64,000 bases of DNA. It comes from Setaria digitata (Eukaryota > Nematoda > Chromadorea > Rhabditida > Setariidae). The position numbers and the translations under genes were made by a program. The notes below the pieces were generated by a model. It saw only the letters and a list, made by a program, of their open reading frames with translations. It had not been told where the DNA came from and ran no database searches. Shown piece by piece: positions 13,921 through 30,077 of this stretch (position 1 is the first letter of the stretch; each line of letters begins with the position of its first letter). The DNA lies in contig RCAB01000002.1 in the NCBI GenBank assembly GCA_003640385.1, positions 186,001-250,000 on the forward strand. The letters are read 5' to 3'.

Positions 13921-13933
13921 CTGAAGAAGATGC
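13921..13933 (-). promoter_or_regulatory. Probable spliced-leader acceptor of the mitochondrial helical-repeat gene
   Basis: CATCTTCTTCAG on the minus strand ends ten bases before the ATG at 13910 that starts the presequence-like exon. No upstream exon in compatible phase was found. Confidence 0.45.
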
Positions 13934-14598
13934 AGAAGTGACCTCTGCCCCGAAAGGACACATTGTCCACCGCAGCCATCCAACCAGAGACTAAAGTTCT
14001 TAGGAAGACTGCCTACTCGATCGAAATTACCCGGCGATAAGTAACTCCACGAGAAGTTCGTGAAACGCTCCGTGAAACAAGCAGTCCCAATTGCTTCTCT
14101 CCTATTGGTATTCCCAGTGCTCTCTTTATTTAAGCGCTAGGGTAGGGGTGAGGGGAAGATCAGCTGTAATAACTGGTGGTTTCCTTTATTCAAACATTTA
14201 TATCACAGATTTCACGTCAGTCGTCAAAGTTCACGAGTTATTTGTGGCGTTCATGATCCTGTGGTGGACATGATACATCAGAAACACCTGTCATGGATAA
14301 TCCGTCGGAACTCCGCTTAGCAACGCTTGATTCCGATATACTTTGCGTTGGTTCAGTTGCTTGCTTCTTCCTGTCAATATTTAAGCATTTCTGGCGGCAT
14401 TCAAGTACTATCATACCATTTTCTTCATGACGAAGCCAACAGCGTACAGTGAGACTTTTCAGAAAGTTAGTTTGTACTTGGGAATGTCCGAGAGCTGTCC
14501 ATCTGATGCCAAATTATTGTGCTGCGCGATGCTCATCGCCTTCTTCACACTTGGATCTTTTGCTTCACTCACTTCCCGACGATATTCATTCACTTCCT
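13934..14598. other. Short intergenic region downstream of CNNM with long open frames
   Basis: Between the preferred CNNM stop and the next gene. The minus strand keeps two open stretches (about 14447-14680 and 14238-14510). The second ends in a Ser/Thr-rich peptide, DVSCPPQDHERHK, and a stop at 14238. AATAAA signals on the minus strand are at 14185-14190 and 14125-14130. These frames could be an alternative CNNM C-terminal tail or simply 3' UTR. Confidence 0.4.
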
Positions 14599-17500
14599 TT
14601 ATTTGCAATGCTTCCAGTACTGCTCGTACTGTGATCTTAATGTTTCCCCTGCGGTCAGTTTCTGATATGGGAATTCAAAAACAAAAAAAAGAAAAGTTAT
14701 TTCTTAGTGCCGTGATGGAAGGACCTTAATATAGTGAAATGGTGGCATCACGTAAACTGTTCTCGATGGTGTGAAATACAAATTGCTCAGATCTACGGAA
14801 GTGCCCTTATCGAGACATTGCAAGTAGATTTGCTCGATCAGCTCGACGCCCAATTCAACCGGAGTAACGGCCACGCGAATACCCTTCGTGTCCTCATAAA
14901 ATGCTTCTCCTGTTAGCATTACAGCTACTGATCTGGATGGTAAACTTTTATAACTAGTGTTATATTACTTAGGTTCATGAATAATTACAGGCCATAATAT
15001 GCGTTCTGCCTGCATGTTGTAGCAGCATTCTGGTCTTTTTTACTGATGTGCATTTAAGGAAAGAGATTGCAGAAAGTCTACCCAAGCTACCGTCATTCAC
15101 CTGGATCGGCATCCCTTTTTATAAACGGAAAATTTTTTCATGCTTCCGAATGAGCTATGAATCTGACATAAATTGAAAAGTCGGCGCATGGTATGGATGT
15201 TAAACGACAATTCCTGAACAAAATCTTTTTAGATAAGTGGATTGTGTTGGAGCAGTTTTCAAATTTTCAAAAGTTCCATTTAGCTTGCTATATGTTCTGA
15301 AATTTAAAGATTTGCTCGAAAACTTCAAACTTATTTGTAAGAATTTATGTATAATACCTTGAAACCAGGATAATTTTCCATTGTTTCTTGGATACGATAA
15401 ATCTGTTCTAATGGTGCTAGCGGATTCGGTTCTGATCGTAACCAATCGAAAGTTGCATGATCTCGATGCAAACCGATTCGTCGATTTGTCCATTGAAATA
15501 GTTCATCATGCAAAATTAATTTTGATTCTTACATATTGTTCTCCTTGACTGACGTTGTCAGGAAATTTATGTCAAGAAGGCTTGAATGAGAAACTTGGTG
15601 TGTCACAATTTTCAATTTATTTTAAATGTATAATTAAGTTGAAAATTTAAGGAAAATTACTTTCATTTCTCCAAATATTTCTTCAATGATATCGTCCAGG
15701 GTTATTAGTCCGATAAGACTGTAACTTTTGCTGTCGTATTTCACCACCATCGCCAGATGTGATATATAACCTGGAAAGGATATTTTGAAATGGGAGAATT
15801 ATGAAAAATACTAGAAAAGCATGCAGTATACTCTGAGGAAGCGTAGCAAATTCGATTCTGAACAGTGAGTAGCGGTCCGTCTCCATTAAAATCAAGCGGA
15901 TCGTTTTAAAATTTCTCAATATAGAATAGCTTATCAAAGGAAACCGATTTGGATGTAATCAGCTGGGTTTAGACAAACTCCGGAAAATACGAGAACAAAT
16001 TTTTCATCGTAATAATCGCATCTCCCAAAAACAACCTTTTGGTTCGGATGCAAAATTCTGCCCTTCCATTTCGTTCATCAGAGGGTTTACTTGCATCTCT
16101 TCGCACACAAATCGGACCTATTCCTCTTAGACATAATTTCTTTTTAAAGCTGATAAGAGCAGTAATAAAATATATTTAAGAAAACCATTTCGAATTATCA
16201 AGTCAATAGACGTTTACCAAGCGAAACAATAGTAATTTGAAAATACTTCCATTCGTCTACTGCTACACTTTCCTAAATTCTCTTAGCATTGCTTCAAATT
16301 AAATCTTTTCAAAATATCACTTAGGTAAACAAATATTGATATGATGAACTATTTCGAAATTTCATGCAGACTTCCTTCATCTCGTCTTCATTTATTTTTT
16401 AATGCAAAGTATGGATTAATTTACCTGCTTTAAATAATTTAATTTTTTAAGGATCTCGATAACGACAGTGCCTTTATTGAAATCAGTAGTGATGAGGTCC
16501 TTGACGTTTAGTACAGCAATGATTTTACTTCTTTTTGAACCTTCGTAAACTGGTATGCGGCTGTAGCCTTTTTCTACGATTGAAAGTATCAGCTGGAAAA
16601 AAGGACTCTGTTGCAACTAAAAGTTGATTTAATTTCCCTAATATTATTATCTGGAACTAGAATCGCATTAGTAAGTTTACATCACTAAGATGCTGAAAAA
16701 TACTATAAAAACTTTTATTTCTGTTATTTCCTCTTCCAATCATTTTTTGAATTTTTTACATAAAATAGTTTGTATAAAAGATGAAGTGATCGGATATGAT
16801 TGTTTGATTAAGGTAAAAATTATCAATTCCAATTGCTATCGAAGCACATGGCCTAGTGTTCCAAATAATTTAATGGCAAATTAATTTCTTTAGATTGTTT
16901 TTCAGCAGTTTTTTTTTCGTAAATAAAATTTTTCTTGTAAGCTAGATTTCTATTTTGAAATGAAACTTTAGTTCATGGAAAACGGTCTAGTTTAAACTGT
17001 GAAGTCTACTGACAGCAAGCACTGGTTGGAATCATGCTTAAGCTCATGTCTAACGGCTATGTTTCATGTATTGAATTCTGAGGTTCCGGTAATACAATGA
17101 AAAAAGCGAACTTTATTATCGAGGGTGTCTGTTGTTGATAAGAGAAACACTTCGTCAATTTTCGTCATCACATTACCAACTCGAATTCTCGGCAAATTGA
17201 TCGCGTTCTTCAGAATCTCTACAAATTTTTCTAATTAAATGTAGTGAAATGAAAAAATTATATCATTAGAAAATGAATCAATATAGATACCGGAAAAAAC
17301 TGCAGAACTTGTTCTTGCTGTCTCCAGAATTAAAAATTCAATCTTACTCCTATCGTAAACTTCACATCCTGTAAATTTAAAAAATTTCTTCGAAACATAG
17401 CTTTGGAATTTATAAGGCAAGTTATTTTCAATGAACTTAGATTTCAAATTATCAATTCAAATTTCTCTTTATTAAGCAGCGTGTATTTTACAGTATAAAT

Positions 17501-19649
17501 TAATAAAGAAATGGTTTTAAATCGGCAAGACTAAATAAACCTTGAGATCCAAGGACTGCATCCAAAATCTTCGAAACAGGCCAAGCAACTGGTGATAAAG
17601 CAATCATTACAAACCAGGTGATGTAGCGTGTTTTGCTGGCAATTTGTAAACCTCTTCGATTGCATATTGCCTAAGTTGCTAAGTGAGTTATGAACTTTAG
17701 ACTGATATTTACTGTTACGATGCATGCATGAACTGTTATTCGTTATTACTTTTCTTAGATGATAAATTTTAAATGATTATGAGCATGAGACTGCCACCAC
17801 TGCAATGTATATTTTAAAATATTAGGGCACTTTGTTTCATTCAATTTGACTATCAGTTTCAGATTTCCGTTTTGCAGTATTGTATTGTGGGGTGGCATAA
17901 TTTAACAGAATTTAACTGTGCTTGCCTTACCAGTGGAAACAACTCTCCAAAAACAATGATAACAATACATGGCACAAGTGTTATTGCGAAGAACGGTAAG
18001 CTACCGGCGCCTACCTGTATAGCATAATGCATATGAAACTTTAGATTATAAAACAGAATGTTAAAATGTGAACTGAAAAATTACTGAGCAATCATTTCTA
18101 ATTGAATGTCATGGGTGTTTTGTGTATTTGGAATTTCTGCAATTTCTAGCAATTATGAATTTATAACATTCTGAATCTGAACCACTTATGGAAAAAAACT
18201 TATCGATCAACTCACGTATTGAAGGAGGTTCTCAAGTAGTAATGATAATCCACAATTAATGATAGCATTTGCTATTGCGAATGTACAAATAAGCCAGTTA
18301 AGATGTCTACGCACCGGTATAATATTTTTCGCAAGACGACTTTTCTGAAATTTCAGCTTAAAAAGTATTGAAATGTTCTAATACTCGCTACTAGCCAATC
18401 GATCAATTTGTTTTGTATTTTTTGCATAAAATAATTTAAAATGGTAACTATTAATTGCATTTTTCAATCACACATTTTAATTAATTCTAAAAAAAAACAA
18501 ACATAAGCATCACCCATGCGAATAATAATGTTTAATTCACTAATTGCCACTGATGTAAATGACAAATTAAGGCCTGAGAAAAGAGCACTCATTGTTGTCA
18601 TTAAAGCGATGATAACAAGCATTGAGTATAACGGAAATGGCATCCAATGAGGACTTCGAGATGCAAGCAACTTTGTACGAATCTAAAGACAAGTTGGTAA
18701 ATGAAATAAATGTCATCAATTCTTCTGAACTCTCTGAAACTGGTTAGTTGGTTATCAAGCACCTGATTAAGATACGTCATGTTCCGGAGGTTGCTCTCAC
18801 TCACTTCATTTCTTATTTTTCTTAGGTCTCCAAAAGTAGATATTTTTTATGATTTTTTTAAGAGAATTCAATTTTGCTTCAACTTCATCTTAAACGTCCA
18901 TTGCTATGCCTTTGCAGTGAACATACCTTACTGATCAGGCTGCTATCCAATCTGTTATTCAATACGTGTTATTTCATTTTGACTCTATTTGCTGAGAAAC
19001 CAAGTGAAGTATTTAAGTTATTTCAACTCAAATATCAAGCAATGTATGAGTCGCACTGTGCACTACTTGTAAAATGTGAGATATAAGAAGTCAAATACTT
19101 TATATTTAATCAATAGATTTTTAATACACGAACATTGCTTTCCATAGTTTTGTTGGAGAATGATGGTTTAACGCACAATAAATATAAGTGATCATCTTCA
19201 GGTATGCCATCCTTCATTTCCAGTACCAACACATTTTCATAGGACAATTCATTGACCACATTCATGTAGTAAACAGCTTTTTTCATTCGAAACGAATCCT
19301 AAGTGTAGGTTAATGATTTTATCTTTTTCCTTTTATACTTTTAGTACCTGCATAAAAAGTATGAAATTTCCTTTATCAATCGTAATTGATATTGAATTGA
19401 AATTAATAAAAGTATTGCAATTTTACAAGAATTTCGATAAAATTCTAATACAGCACAGTGATCTGCATCGGTCAACCAAATTGAATCGTAACCGTTGGGC
19501 CACAAGTTCGCTCCAAATAAAGTCATTATGAATTTTGTGTTTGGTTTTACTGTTTCTACGTCATATACCGATCCACGTTTTATTCCAACTACTTTTCCCA
19601 ACACCAGCAATTTCCTGTTATCAACAACTAATGGTCTTAATTTAAGCAT
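14599..19649 (-). CDS. cnnm: CNNM-family (ancient conserved domain) magnesium transporter/regulator
   Basis: Membrane protein of the CNNM/CorC family, involved in Mg2+ efflux and homeostasis. Domains appear in family order along minus-strand exons. There is an extracellular domain (about 19.15-19.61 kb; DDHLYLLCVKPSFSNKTM). The DUF21 membrane domain follows (MSALFSGLNLSFTSVAISEL near 18.55 kb, AKNIIPVRRHLNWLICTFAI near 18.3, VIIVFGELFPLV near 17.95, AICNRRGLQIASKTRYITW near 17.6). Then come a helical linker (RVGNVMTKIDEVFLL, 17.17 kb) and the CBS pair (EKGYSRIPVYEGSKRSKI at 16.55 kb; SLIGLITLDDIIEEIFGEMK at 15.7 kb). A cNMP-binding-like C-terminal domain spans about 14.6-15.5 kb (FYEDTKGIRVAVTPVELG, TPSRTVYVMPPFHYIK). 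The 5' end is uncertain: 19649 is the first in-frame ATG of the first recognised exon, and a signal-peptide exon may lie upstream. An alternative splice could extend the C terminus to 14238. The join between the second CBS and the C-terminal exons was not fully resolved. Confidence 0.92.
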
Positions 19650-22600
19650 ATGGCATATGCAGATATTGTGACTGAAGTAATTGATAGACAATTGAAACAC
19701 TGAATTAAATAATATAATTCATTGTTCAGTTAAATTGTCGCAATTAGTCCATATCCACCACTTTTTACTACAGTGAATTAAAATATAAAATTCTGTGAAG
19801 AAAAAATCCATTGATATTCGATCTCTTTATAGAAATATCGTAAATCTGAACAAGTGAAGAGGGAGATGTAATAAATCAGTGAGCGATGAATATACTGGAA
19901 ATGCATATTGGAAATGCAGGTGTAATTTATTGGAAAATATATGAGTTAATTGGAAGAGTTTCTGAATAGAAATGTTTGATAAATCCGTACAGAAGGAAGG
20001 ACGCAAGCGAGATTAAGATAAAATATAATTTTATTGCAACCATTTGGAAGAGGTAATAAATTGAACAATAATTTATGCTTCAAACGTTATGAAATTTATT
20101 AATTTTTTGCACAACCATTCTTTACTTGCTTAAATTTAGCTTCAATAACTTTTGGAAATCACAGAGAAAAAAAACTTTCGGAAGCATTTTCCTGAAATTT
20201 CGCCAGTTTAACTTCTCAATGAAAGCTTGTAGTTGTTTTAGCAAGTTATAATTAGAAGATTAAAAAATATAATGAAATTTTCTATTCTTACCTATTATTA
20301 TCAACAGTAATGGAGAGGGGGATTTATGCAAAAGTTTCGAAGGCGAGAGTTATGACATCAAAAGTATCAGAATCTCGCGGAAGTGCATCTGTCTAAATAA
20401 ATGGATCAAATATGTGCACTCCACCATATCGCCCAACTATTTAGGGATTACTGCATTTAAGATTTATCCGGCTCTTTCAGAACTCTTCTTTTCCCATCTT
20501 TTTTCGTAATAAATTATAATTATTCATAAATAAATCGATTATTTTAAAATATCGTTGAAGAGCTTACAGCAGCACATGTCTGTGGCTATATTGTTTGCTA
20601 GCTCTTTGCTAGAATAATAAATTCTTAATACATAAAAAAGGTCACATGAATTGATTTTTTCTTGCTAATTCACGCTGAACTTTCCTTTTATCACTGTCTA
20701 TTCCCCCGGTGAATCTCATTTTGTTTATCGTTTTATTAATTGAAGACAGCATTCATCAGAATGTTTGTTGAACTTCAGAAACCCCAGTACAGAGAAAGTA
20801 CTTACGTCTATCAACCCGCTAACAGTTACCTCTCCGACTAGCACAATCATTTGTGCACTTGTTATCATTTTTTCATTTATATCTTTTGGTTATACTAAGA
20901 TATAAAAACTATTGATTACGTGTGATTGCCAATGTGAATGGTTTATATAATCTTTCTAAATCGATATAATGTTAACTTTATGGTTTCGGCTTCATCGAGA
21001 AACCAATCATACATTTCAGCTAAAATATCTTTTTAACATGGAAAGGAAATATAATGATGGCTTCATCCCAATATTTCTTTGGTGAAGAAATTAATTAATT
21101 AATTTTCAATTTATTATAGAGAAAAGCTATCGAATGGATTTTTTGTTTTCTAAAACGACTTGCTGATGAATGACGAAAATGTTTGGTAGTATTACTGATG
21201 ACAACAGCCTAATACCACTATCAGTTGCGTTTTTGCAAAAATTAGCTATCATACTTCTAATTACATGTTCAAACTGTAAGTCTTAAGCAGCTGGACTGAA
21301 ACTGCTTTTGAATATGTGAAATGAAATTGCTTTTTCTTACAGTTAGAACTGCACCAGAAAGATGAAATGAAATTCCGCTCCTTTTGAAATTTCCATTTTG
21401 TATAAAAATAGTTCATCAAATTTACTTGTTAAATTTTTAGGTTATGCGGTGCAATAAAAAAAAAACTGAGTAATTAATTGAAAAATAATATTAAGTAGCA
21501 ATTTGTAATGTGCGAAAAAATTGTAGACTATCTAATAGAGTCAGTCTTTAAAAATGTTAATTAAAAATAAGTGATTGGATTCTTTTTCTTCATAAAGACC
21601 TGTTTTACAGTATTTAAAGAATTGATTTAGCTTAGTGGATAGGATCTAAAAGATTCTCTAGCTCCGAAGCCAATCTTCCTTATCATTACATGTCTGAATA
21701 TTAATGATATCAAACGTGAACCAACCAACTCCAGCGCTGCTTTTGAAAGTGAATGCCACCACTGTGTCCATTTTTCCAAATTTTCAGTTTCTGCGAATTC
21801 TGCAAACACTATTTATGGTATTTTGAATTTTTTGATGATAACATTCCATGTTGTGATAACACTGTTATTAACATAATCTTCTATTCTAAGTATTGTTGAA
21901 TTTTATTTCATGCTCTTGTTTATCATTTTCAATTATCACCACATATTTTTACTCTAAAGGTTCATTTTTGACTGATAGTGATGGTTAGGGTGATGACAAG
22001 TGTCAGAAGAGGAATCACAGGAAGGAGGACGATAGGTTGGTTAAAAATGTTGGTGTAGTCGTCAAAAAAAATGCCATGACATGCTAATAGTGAATATATT
22101 CTGGTTGTGACTGTCAGCCACTAACGAAGAATTTTAGCGTTAATTTTGTTAGCATACCTCAATTGGAAATAGGTTGATTTCTTTAGCAAGAACATCCGTG
22201 AAGACAACTTCTGAGTCTTTCTGGTTATGCAAACATCTCTACTTCCTTTCATCAATCGACCAAATCTTAGCTGAAACTTCATCGTTTAAGAACTTTTGGA
22301 GTTTCGAGCTTCTCAAGCCTTTTCATGGAAGAGAACTGTATCCTTTCTACCAAAAACACCTAACTTCATTTACTGATATGTAGTAAACTTCTATCCAATG
22401 ATTTCGCTGGAATTCACAAAGTTATTGTGTTCAGATAATGATGATAATTAAATTTATCCACACCAGAGAGCGACGAATTTCTCTGCTAAATTGGTACAGT
22501 AGCCATAATGTGATAATCAGTGGACAGTTCGTTCAAGCCTCAGCTCATATACGTTTGTAGTGTGTCCTTCAACATCTGAACATAATTTCAAAAGTCAGAG

Positions 22601-23113
22601 TTCTAAGCTTTAGAAAAATGGACTTCTGAAATTAATCTCTTACAGCGAATAAAGCTGAAAAGTAACACAATGCTGCCTTTGAAGCTTTCCTCACTCTTTC
22701 TTCTTCCTTACCTTTTCCACTCATCCTGATGCCACTGAATAACTGCCAGATAAGTGATGGCATGGACAGAACTGTGTTTGTTTAGCTGAGTCATATCTAC
22801 CGGAAATCCCAGGATTACAATGCTTGACGATTTCCTAGCTATATTTGCGATTACAGGAATGGAATTCGCTAATAGCACTTACCATTTCTTTCAGTAGTTA
22901 CTTTTAGCGGTTGTAACAGTAAGGTCAGCAAATGTTCTCGAAAGCTGAATTAGATGAACAATGTATTGTTAAGCAAGCATTGTTTTATCTTCCCTACATT
23001 ACCGCATTTCTAATGCTATGTATCTGTTTGGTGAAGAAGAGCTACTCTTTCTAGACTCAGGCGTATAACGTTTGCATATCAGATTCAAAATTCCATCATC
23101 TAAACTTTAAGAA
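19650..23113. other. Divergent intergenic region between CNNM and threonine dehydrogenase
   Basis: About 3.4 kb that should carry the promoters of two divergent genes and perhaps the missing 5' exon of CNNM. A small candidate for that exon is on the minus strand near 20820-20870 (MITSAQMIVLVGE before a GT donor), weakly supported. A coding-like minus frame at 21627-21809 has no recognisable family. No repeats or RNA genes seen. Confidence 0.5.
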
Positions 23114-26408
<3,295 letters not shown>

Positions 26409-28446
26409 ATATTACCGTGTGATTAAAAGCTAAAATTCCTTTCAAATATTATTTTTTCCCAACAAATTAACGGAATGGCTATTTCTCCCCCTTATTTTAC
26501 AAGTAGCGCGAGCCAGCCGTGACATCGTCGCTTGATATCTACTTTCACATAACAAATGAAAGAGAAAGCCCAATGCAAACAGTCTTATCAATTGTTGTTT
26601 GCTCTCTCTTTTTCTAATTTTCAGTTCTGTTTAATTCGAAATTGCCTTAAAAATCTTCAGAAATTTTTTTTTTCGTTTGTTCATTCACGTGCTGCTCTTG
26701 ATTATAGACCGTAATCGAACCTTCAAGTTGGCTAATTTAGCACGTCTATTCTCAGATTTTTGAATTCCCTAGATGAAAATTGATACTTTAATGTCCTTTT
26801 TCGAAAAAAAAAAAAAAAGAAAAAAATGAAAGAAAAGCAATAAATCTTAACTACCAGAAACAATATCAAGTGACACGGTCACTGAAAGAACTGTTAACTT
26901 ATTCCAATTCGTATGGATTTTATAAACTTGAGCTTTCAAGATTTAATTGAAAATTGATAAGATTAAAAATAACATTTTAACATCCACTCAAAGTCAACCT
27001 AAAATGAAGTCCAATATTATAAATTTCTTCATAAGAAATTGTCCATGGCTTTATCTAATTTTACGGAAATTTTTATGTCTTCACTTTAACTTTTTCTCTT
27101 CCTCTTCTTTAATGAAGCTTCGGTTGTACAAGCGACTTTTGATGCTCAATAAATCTTAAATTAAACGATATAGCGTACCATTTAGCTTCAATTAGATATT
27201 ACAAAGAATGCTTAATTGATAACTGTTAAACACATAATATGATTAGCACAGGAATTCTGCAATAAAACAATTAGTGGAACTTCTTTTCTAAACCTTGCCA
27301 CAGCAGATGTGTCAATGAATGTTAGTAATTAACGTTAATCTCGTCCTATTTGTTGCTAATTCTAATTGAACCATTTAGGTGCAATGACCCACATGTATCT
27401 ATCATGACAAAAAATTAGATGAATGTGGTTTTCTGAACTAGTTAGATTAGGGCTTGTGATTAATATAGATAGCATGGCACAATAATTCTGAAGAATCAAA
27501 TAATTTCTTTTTTCTCAATTCTCAGATGTCATCGTTTCCACAAAAATATCATCCTGTAATCGGAAATTTCGAATTTTCACAATTTCCACGCAGCATAAAA
27601 ACATTACTGAGAAACTCGGAAGTTATTTAGTAATTTTTTAGTATTCCACGTTTTTAATTCTCTTTTTTTTAAGCCAGAAAGTTTTGATAGAAAATCTTTC
27701 TGTCCCTCCACTGATGATATATAATGTTTTTAGCGTACACCTAAGGATTTTTAATACAAAGTTCGTCGTACTCAATCCTGAAAAATCTCTATTAGTCCTT
27801 TGGACAAATGGGAAAATTGGAATTCAAATTCAAATTTTGAACTCCTCATTGATCTATTACAGCATGTCTAGTAGAAAGATATTCAAGTAACAAGTTTTAT
27901 TTTCAAAGTAATATGAATTTTAAGACGACTTGAAAATAGATAAATAGCATCCCCACTGCGATATCATTGACTGATCGGATCATGAATACATCCGCAATAA
28001 ATCCTTACAAGCTGCAAAATATAGAGTAATTTATTAGATCCTAAATGGCTGACAAACCATTTCATCATTTTTTGGTCAATAAAATTAGAAAAATTTTTTA
28101 ACATTCATATACACGTTGTCTTACTTAAGCAGTAATTCTGTAGGAAGATCTAAAATGGTGAATTAGTGAACTCATAGTTTAAACCAGAACTCAAAAATTC
28201 TATGTGATCAGCTTCGGAAAGAAGCTACTTAACAAAAATAAGAAACGACTTGTGTTATTTAATCTAAATAAAGATCGCCAAGATTATAGATCCCTAAAAT
28301 TTTTAAGTTTTCTATTGCGACAAATCCTTAAAGTGTCCGTTTATTAACCAAAGTTCCATAAGTTGCTTTTGATTCGAAATAAGAATGATGACGCACAAAC
28401 AGTGCAAAGTATTTATAATAATGAAATATGGAGGTACTGATAATAA
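26409..28446. other. Convergent intergenic region between TDH and eIF3k
   Basis: About 2.0 kb, strongly AT-rich, lying between two convergent genes. An AATAAA near 26840 on the plus strand could serve TDH. Short open frames are present but none resembles a protein family, and no RNA gene or repeat was recognised. Confidence 0.6.
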
Positions 28447-30056
28447 TTAAAAAAGTATACTATCAAATTGGAGTTTCTCCTCAATGTTTCTACTTTTGAT
28501 TGTAGCTTCATGATTTTGTACGAAATATACTTCACCATTCTCCTTCGGTGTCCAGCCATAAAACCGCGCATACTCACTTACCTGCTTATCTGAAGCATTT
28601 TATCATTTCTTTGTTAAAATCAAAAAATTATTGTATAAAGCATGGGAGTCTAACAGATTTGTCAGCAGGACTGAGAAATGTGGCCTGAATGCTAAACTCA
28701 ACTAGTTTACGATTAAATTATGCTGAAGAATGTTACATATGCCACGGCAATTGGATGGCATACCAAACGAGCTTCCTTTGACAGCTAGAAATTAACAATA
28801 CCTTTTATAAACATTTGCTCGTAAAATTAAAACAGAAAGCAATTTGAAAACCATTTGTTTCAATTATATTTCATTTTCAACAGAAATAACAACTGCAAAA
28901 GTGTAAGGAAAATGGAACTAACCTGATATTCCACCCAGCAAGCGAACAAGCAAAGATTTCTCAATGTTTTGGAAAGTGACATTGATTACCTGGCATGCAT
29001 CTGCAGAAAAAAAAAATGCAGCTAAAATTAGAAAAATTGTGACAGAGACCTAAGTTTTTGATGCATAGTGTTCAGTTAAACAATATCCAGAAATAATTCT
29101 TTAAAAAAGAACATTGAGAACAAAGTTTTTCAATCTCCAAGATTAAAAAACGAACAATTTCTCACACTTTCTTCAAATCCCGGTACTGTTCTGATGATTT
29201 TCGGAATTTCTCCAGGCTGTCTGAATGGTTCATTAATATCATCTAGTGGTCGATAATCTCCTCGCATCAAACGCCAAAATACGGCAAAATTACAGGACTC
29301 CAGCAAAGCTCCAATATCAAATACTCTCTTAAGTTCCTAAAATTTAGCAGAAAGATGAGAATCATACGACTGGAACGCAAAATTGTTTTAACATGACATC
29401 GAGTTTAATGGAAAGCTTACCGGTGAACCAACTCGACTGGAATCAATAAGGTATTTTGCAAGAGCATAATCACTTTTCGGAGCCATCATCATTGTTTTTA
29501 ATAAAATCAGTTTTACCACGTTTTCATTATATCTGAAATAAAGTTGTACAGTTATATATTATCTTTTACTAAACCAGCAGCTATCTTCATAAGCCCTACA
29601 GCACTATATAATGATTATTTCACCTTACTCAGATTGGATGCCTGACATTATCCAAATTCCTTGCTAGCTATTTGTTCCAATTTCTATCTCTCATACTCAT
29701 TATTGCGAATGCTGTTTCTCAGTGACTTCCTTCTCGCAGAAAATTTTAACTATAAAACGGTGTAATTTATAAAAAAAAAGATTTTGAAACTCAACATTCC
29801 TTGATAAAATACAAAACAAAATGTAATTTAGATCATTTTGCAGAATAAAGATTAGAAATCAAAAGCAAAAAACATACTTGTCAGGATTGAGTTGATACAA
29901 CTTCAATGTAGTAACCAATATATCTTTGTCGTACTGATTTTCTTGCACCATTGCTTCGATGCAGTTTTCTAGTGTATCAACATTATTCGGATTATATCGA
30001 TTTACCCCAGTTATCGCTTGATCTAATTTGCTTTTCAGTTCCTCAAAAATTGACAT
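28447..30056 (-). CDS. eif-3.K: Eukaryotic translation initiation factor 3 subunit K
   Basis: Small non-core subunit of the eIF3 complex (HEAT-like plus winged-helix fold) acting in cytoplasmic translation initiation. Exon 1 (about 29878-30056) gives MSIFEELKSKLDQAITGVNR followed by YNPNNVDTLENCIEAMVQEN and LVTTLKLYQLNPDK, matching the eIF3k N terminus closely. Next exons carry LLKTMMMAPKSDYALAKYL (29.47 kb), FDIGALLESCNFAVFWRLM (29.3 kb), CQVINVTFQNIEKSLLVRLL (28.96 kb) and ARFYGWTPKENGEVYFVQNH (28.55 kb). The protein ends RNIEEKLQFDSILF with TAA at 28447-28449, as in other eIF3k proteins. The ATG follows a CTTTTGTAG acceptor by eight bases. It lies 1.36 kb downstream of the ankyrin-GH20 gene on the same strand; this gap is longer than in classical operons. 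Confidence 0.96.
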
Positions 30057-30064
30057 CGTTTGCG

Positions 30065-30077
30065 CTACAAAAGTTAA
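30065..30077 (-). promoter_or_regulatory. Probable spliced-leader acceptor of eIF3k
   Basis: AACTTTTGTAG on the minus strand ends eight bases before the well-conserved eIF3k start codon at 30056, with no preceding coding exon. Confidence 0.55.

Noticed and set aside
14427..14729. 100-codon plus-strand frame overlapping the CNNM 3' end
   Set aside because: It lies opposite minus-strand sequence with better splice context, and its translation has no recognisable motif; probably a shadow frame.
21627..21809. Minus-strand frame reading LEKWTQWWHSLSKAALEL between CNNM and TDH
   Set aside because: Looks protein-like and follows a TTTGCAG acceptor, but no family, no donor and no in-phase partner exon was found, so it was not called as a gene.
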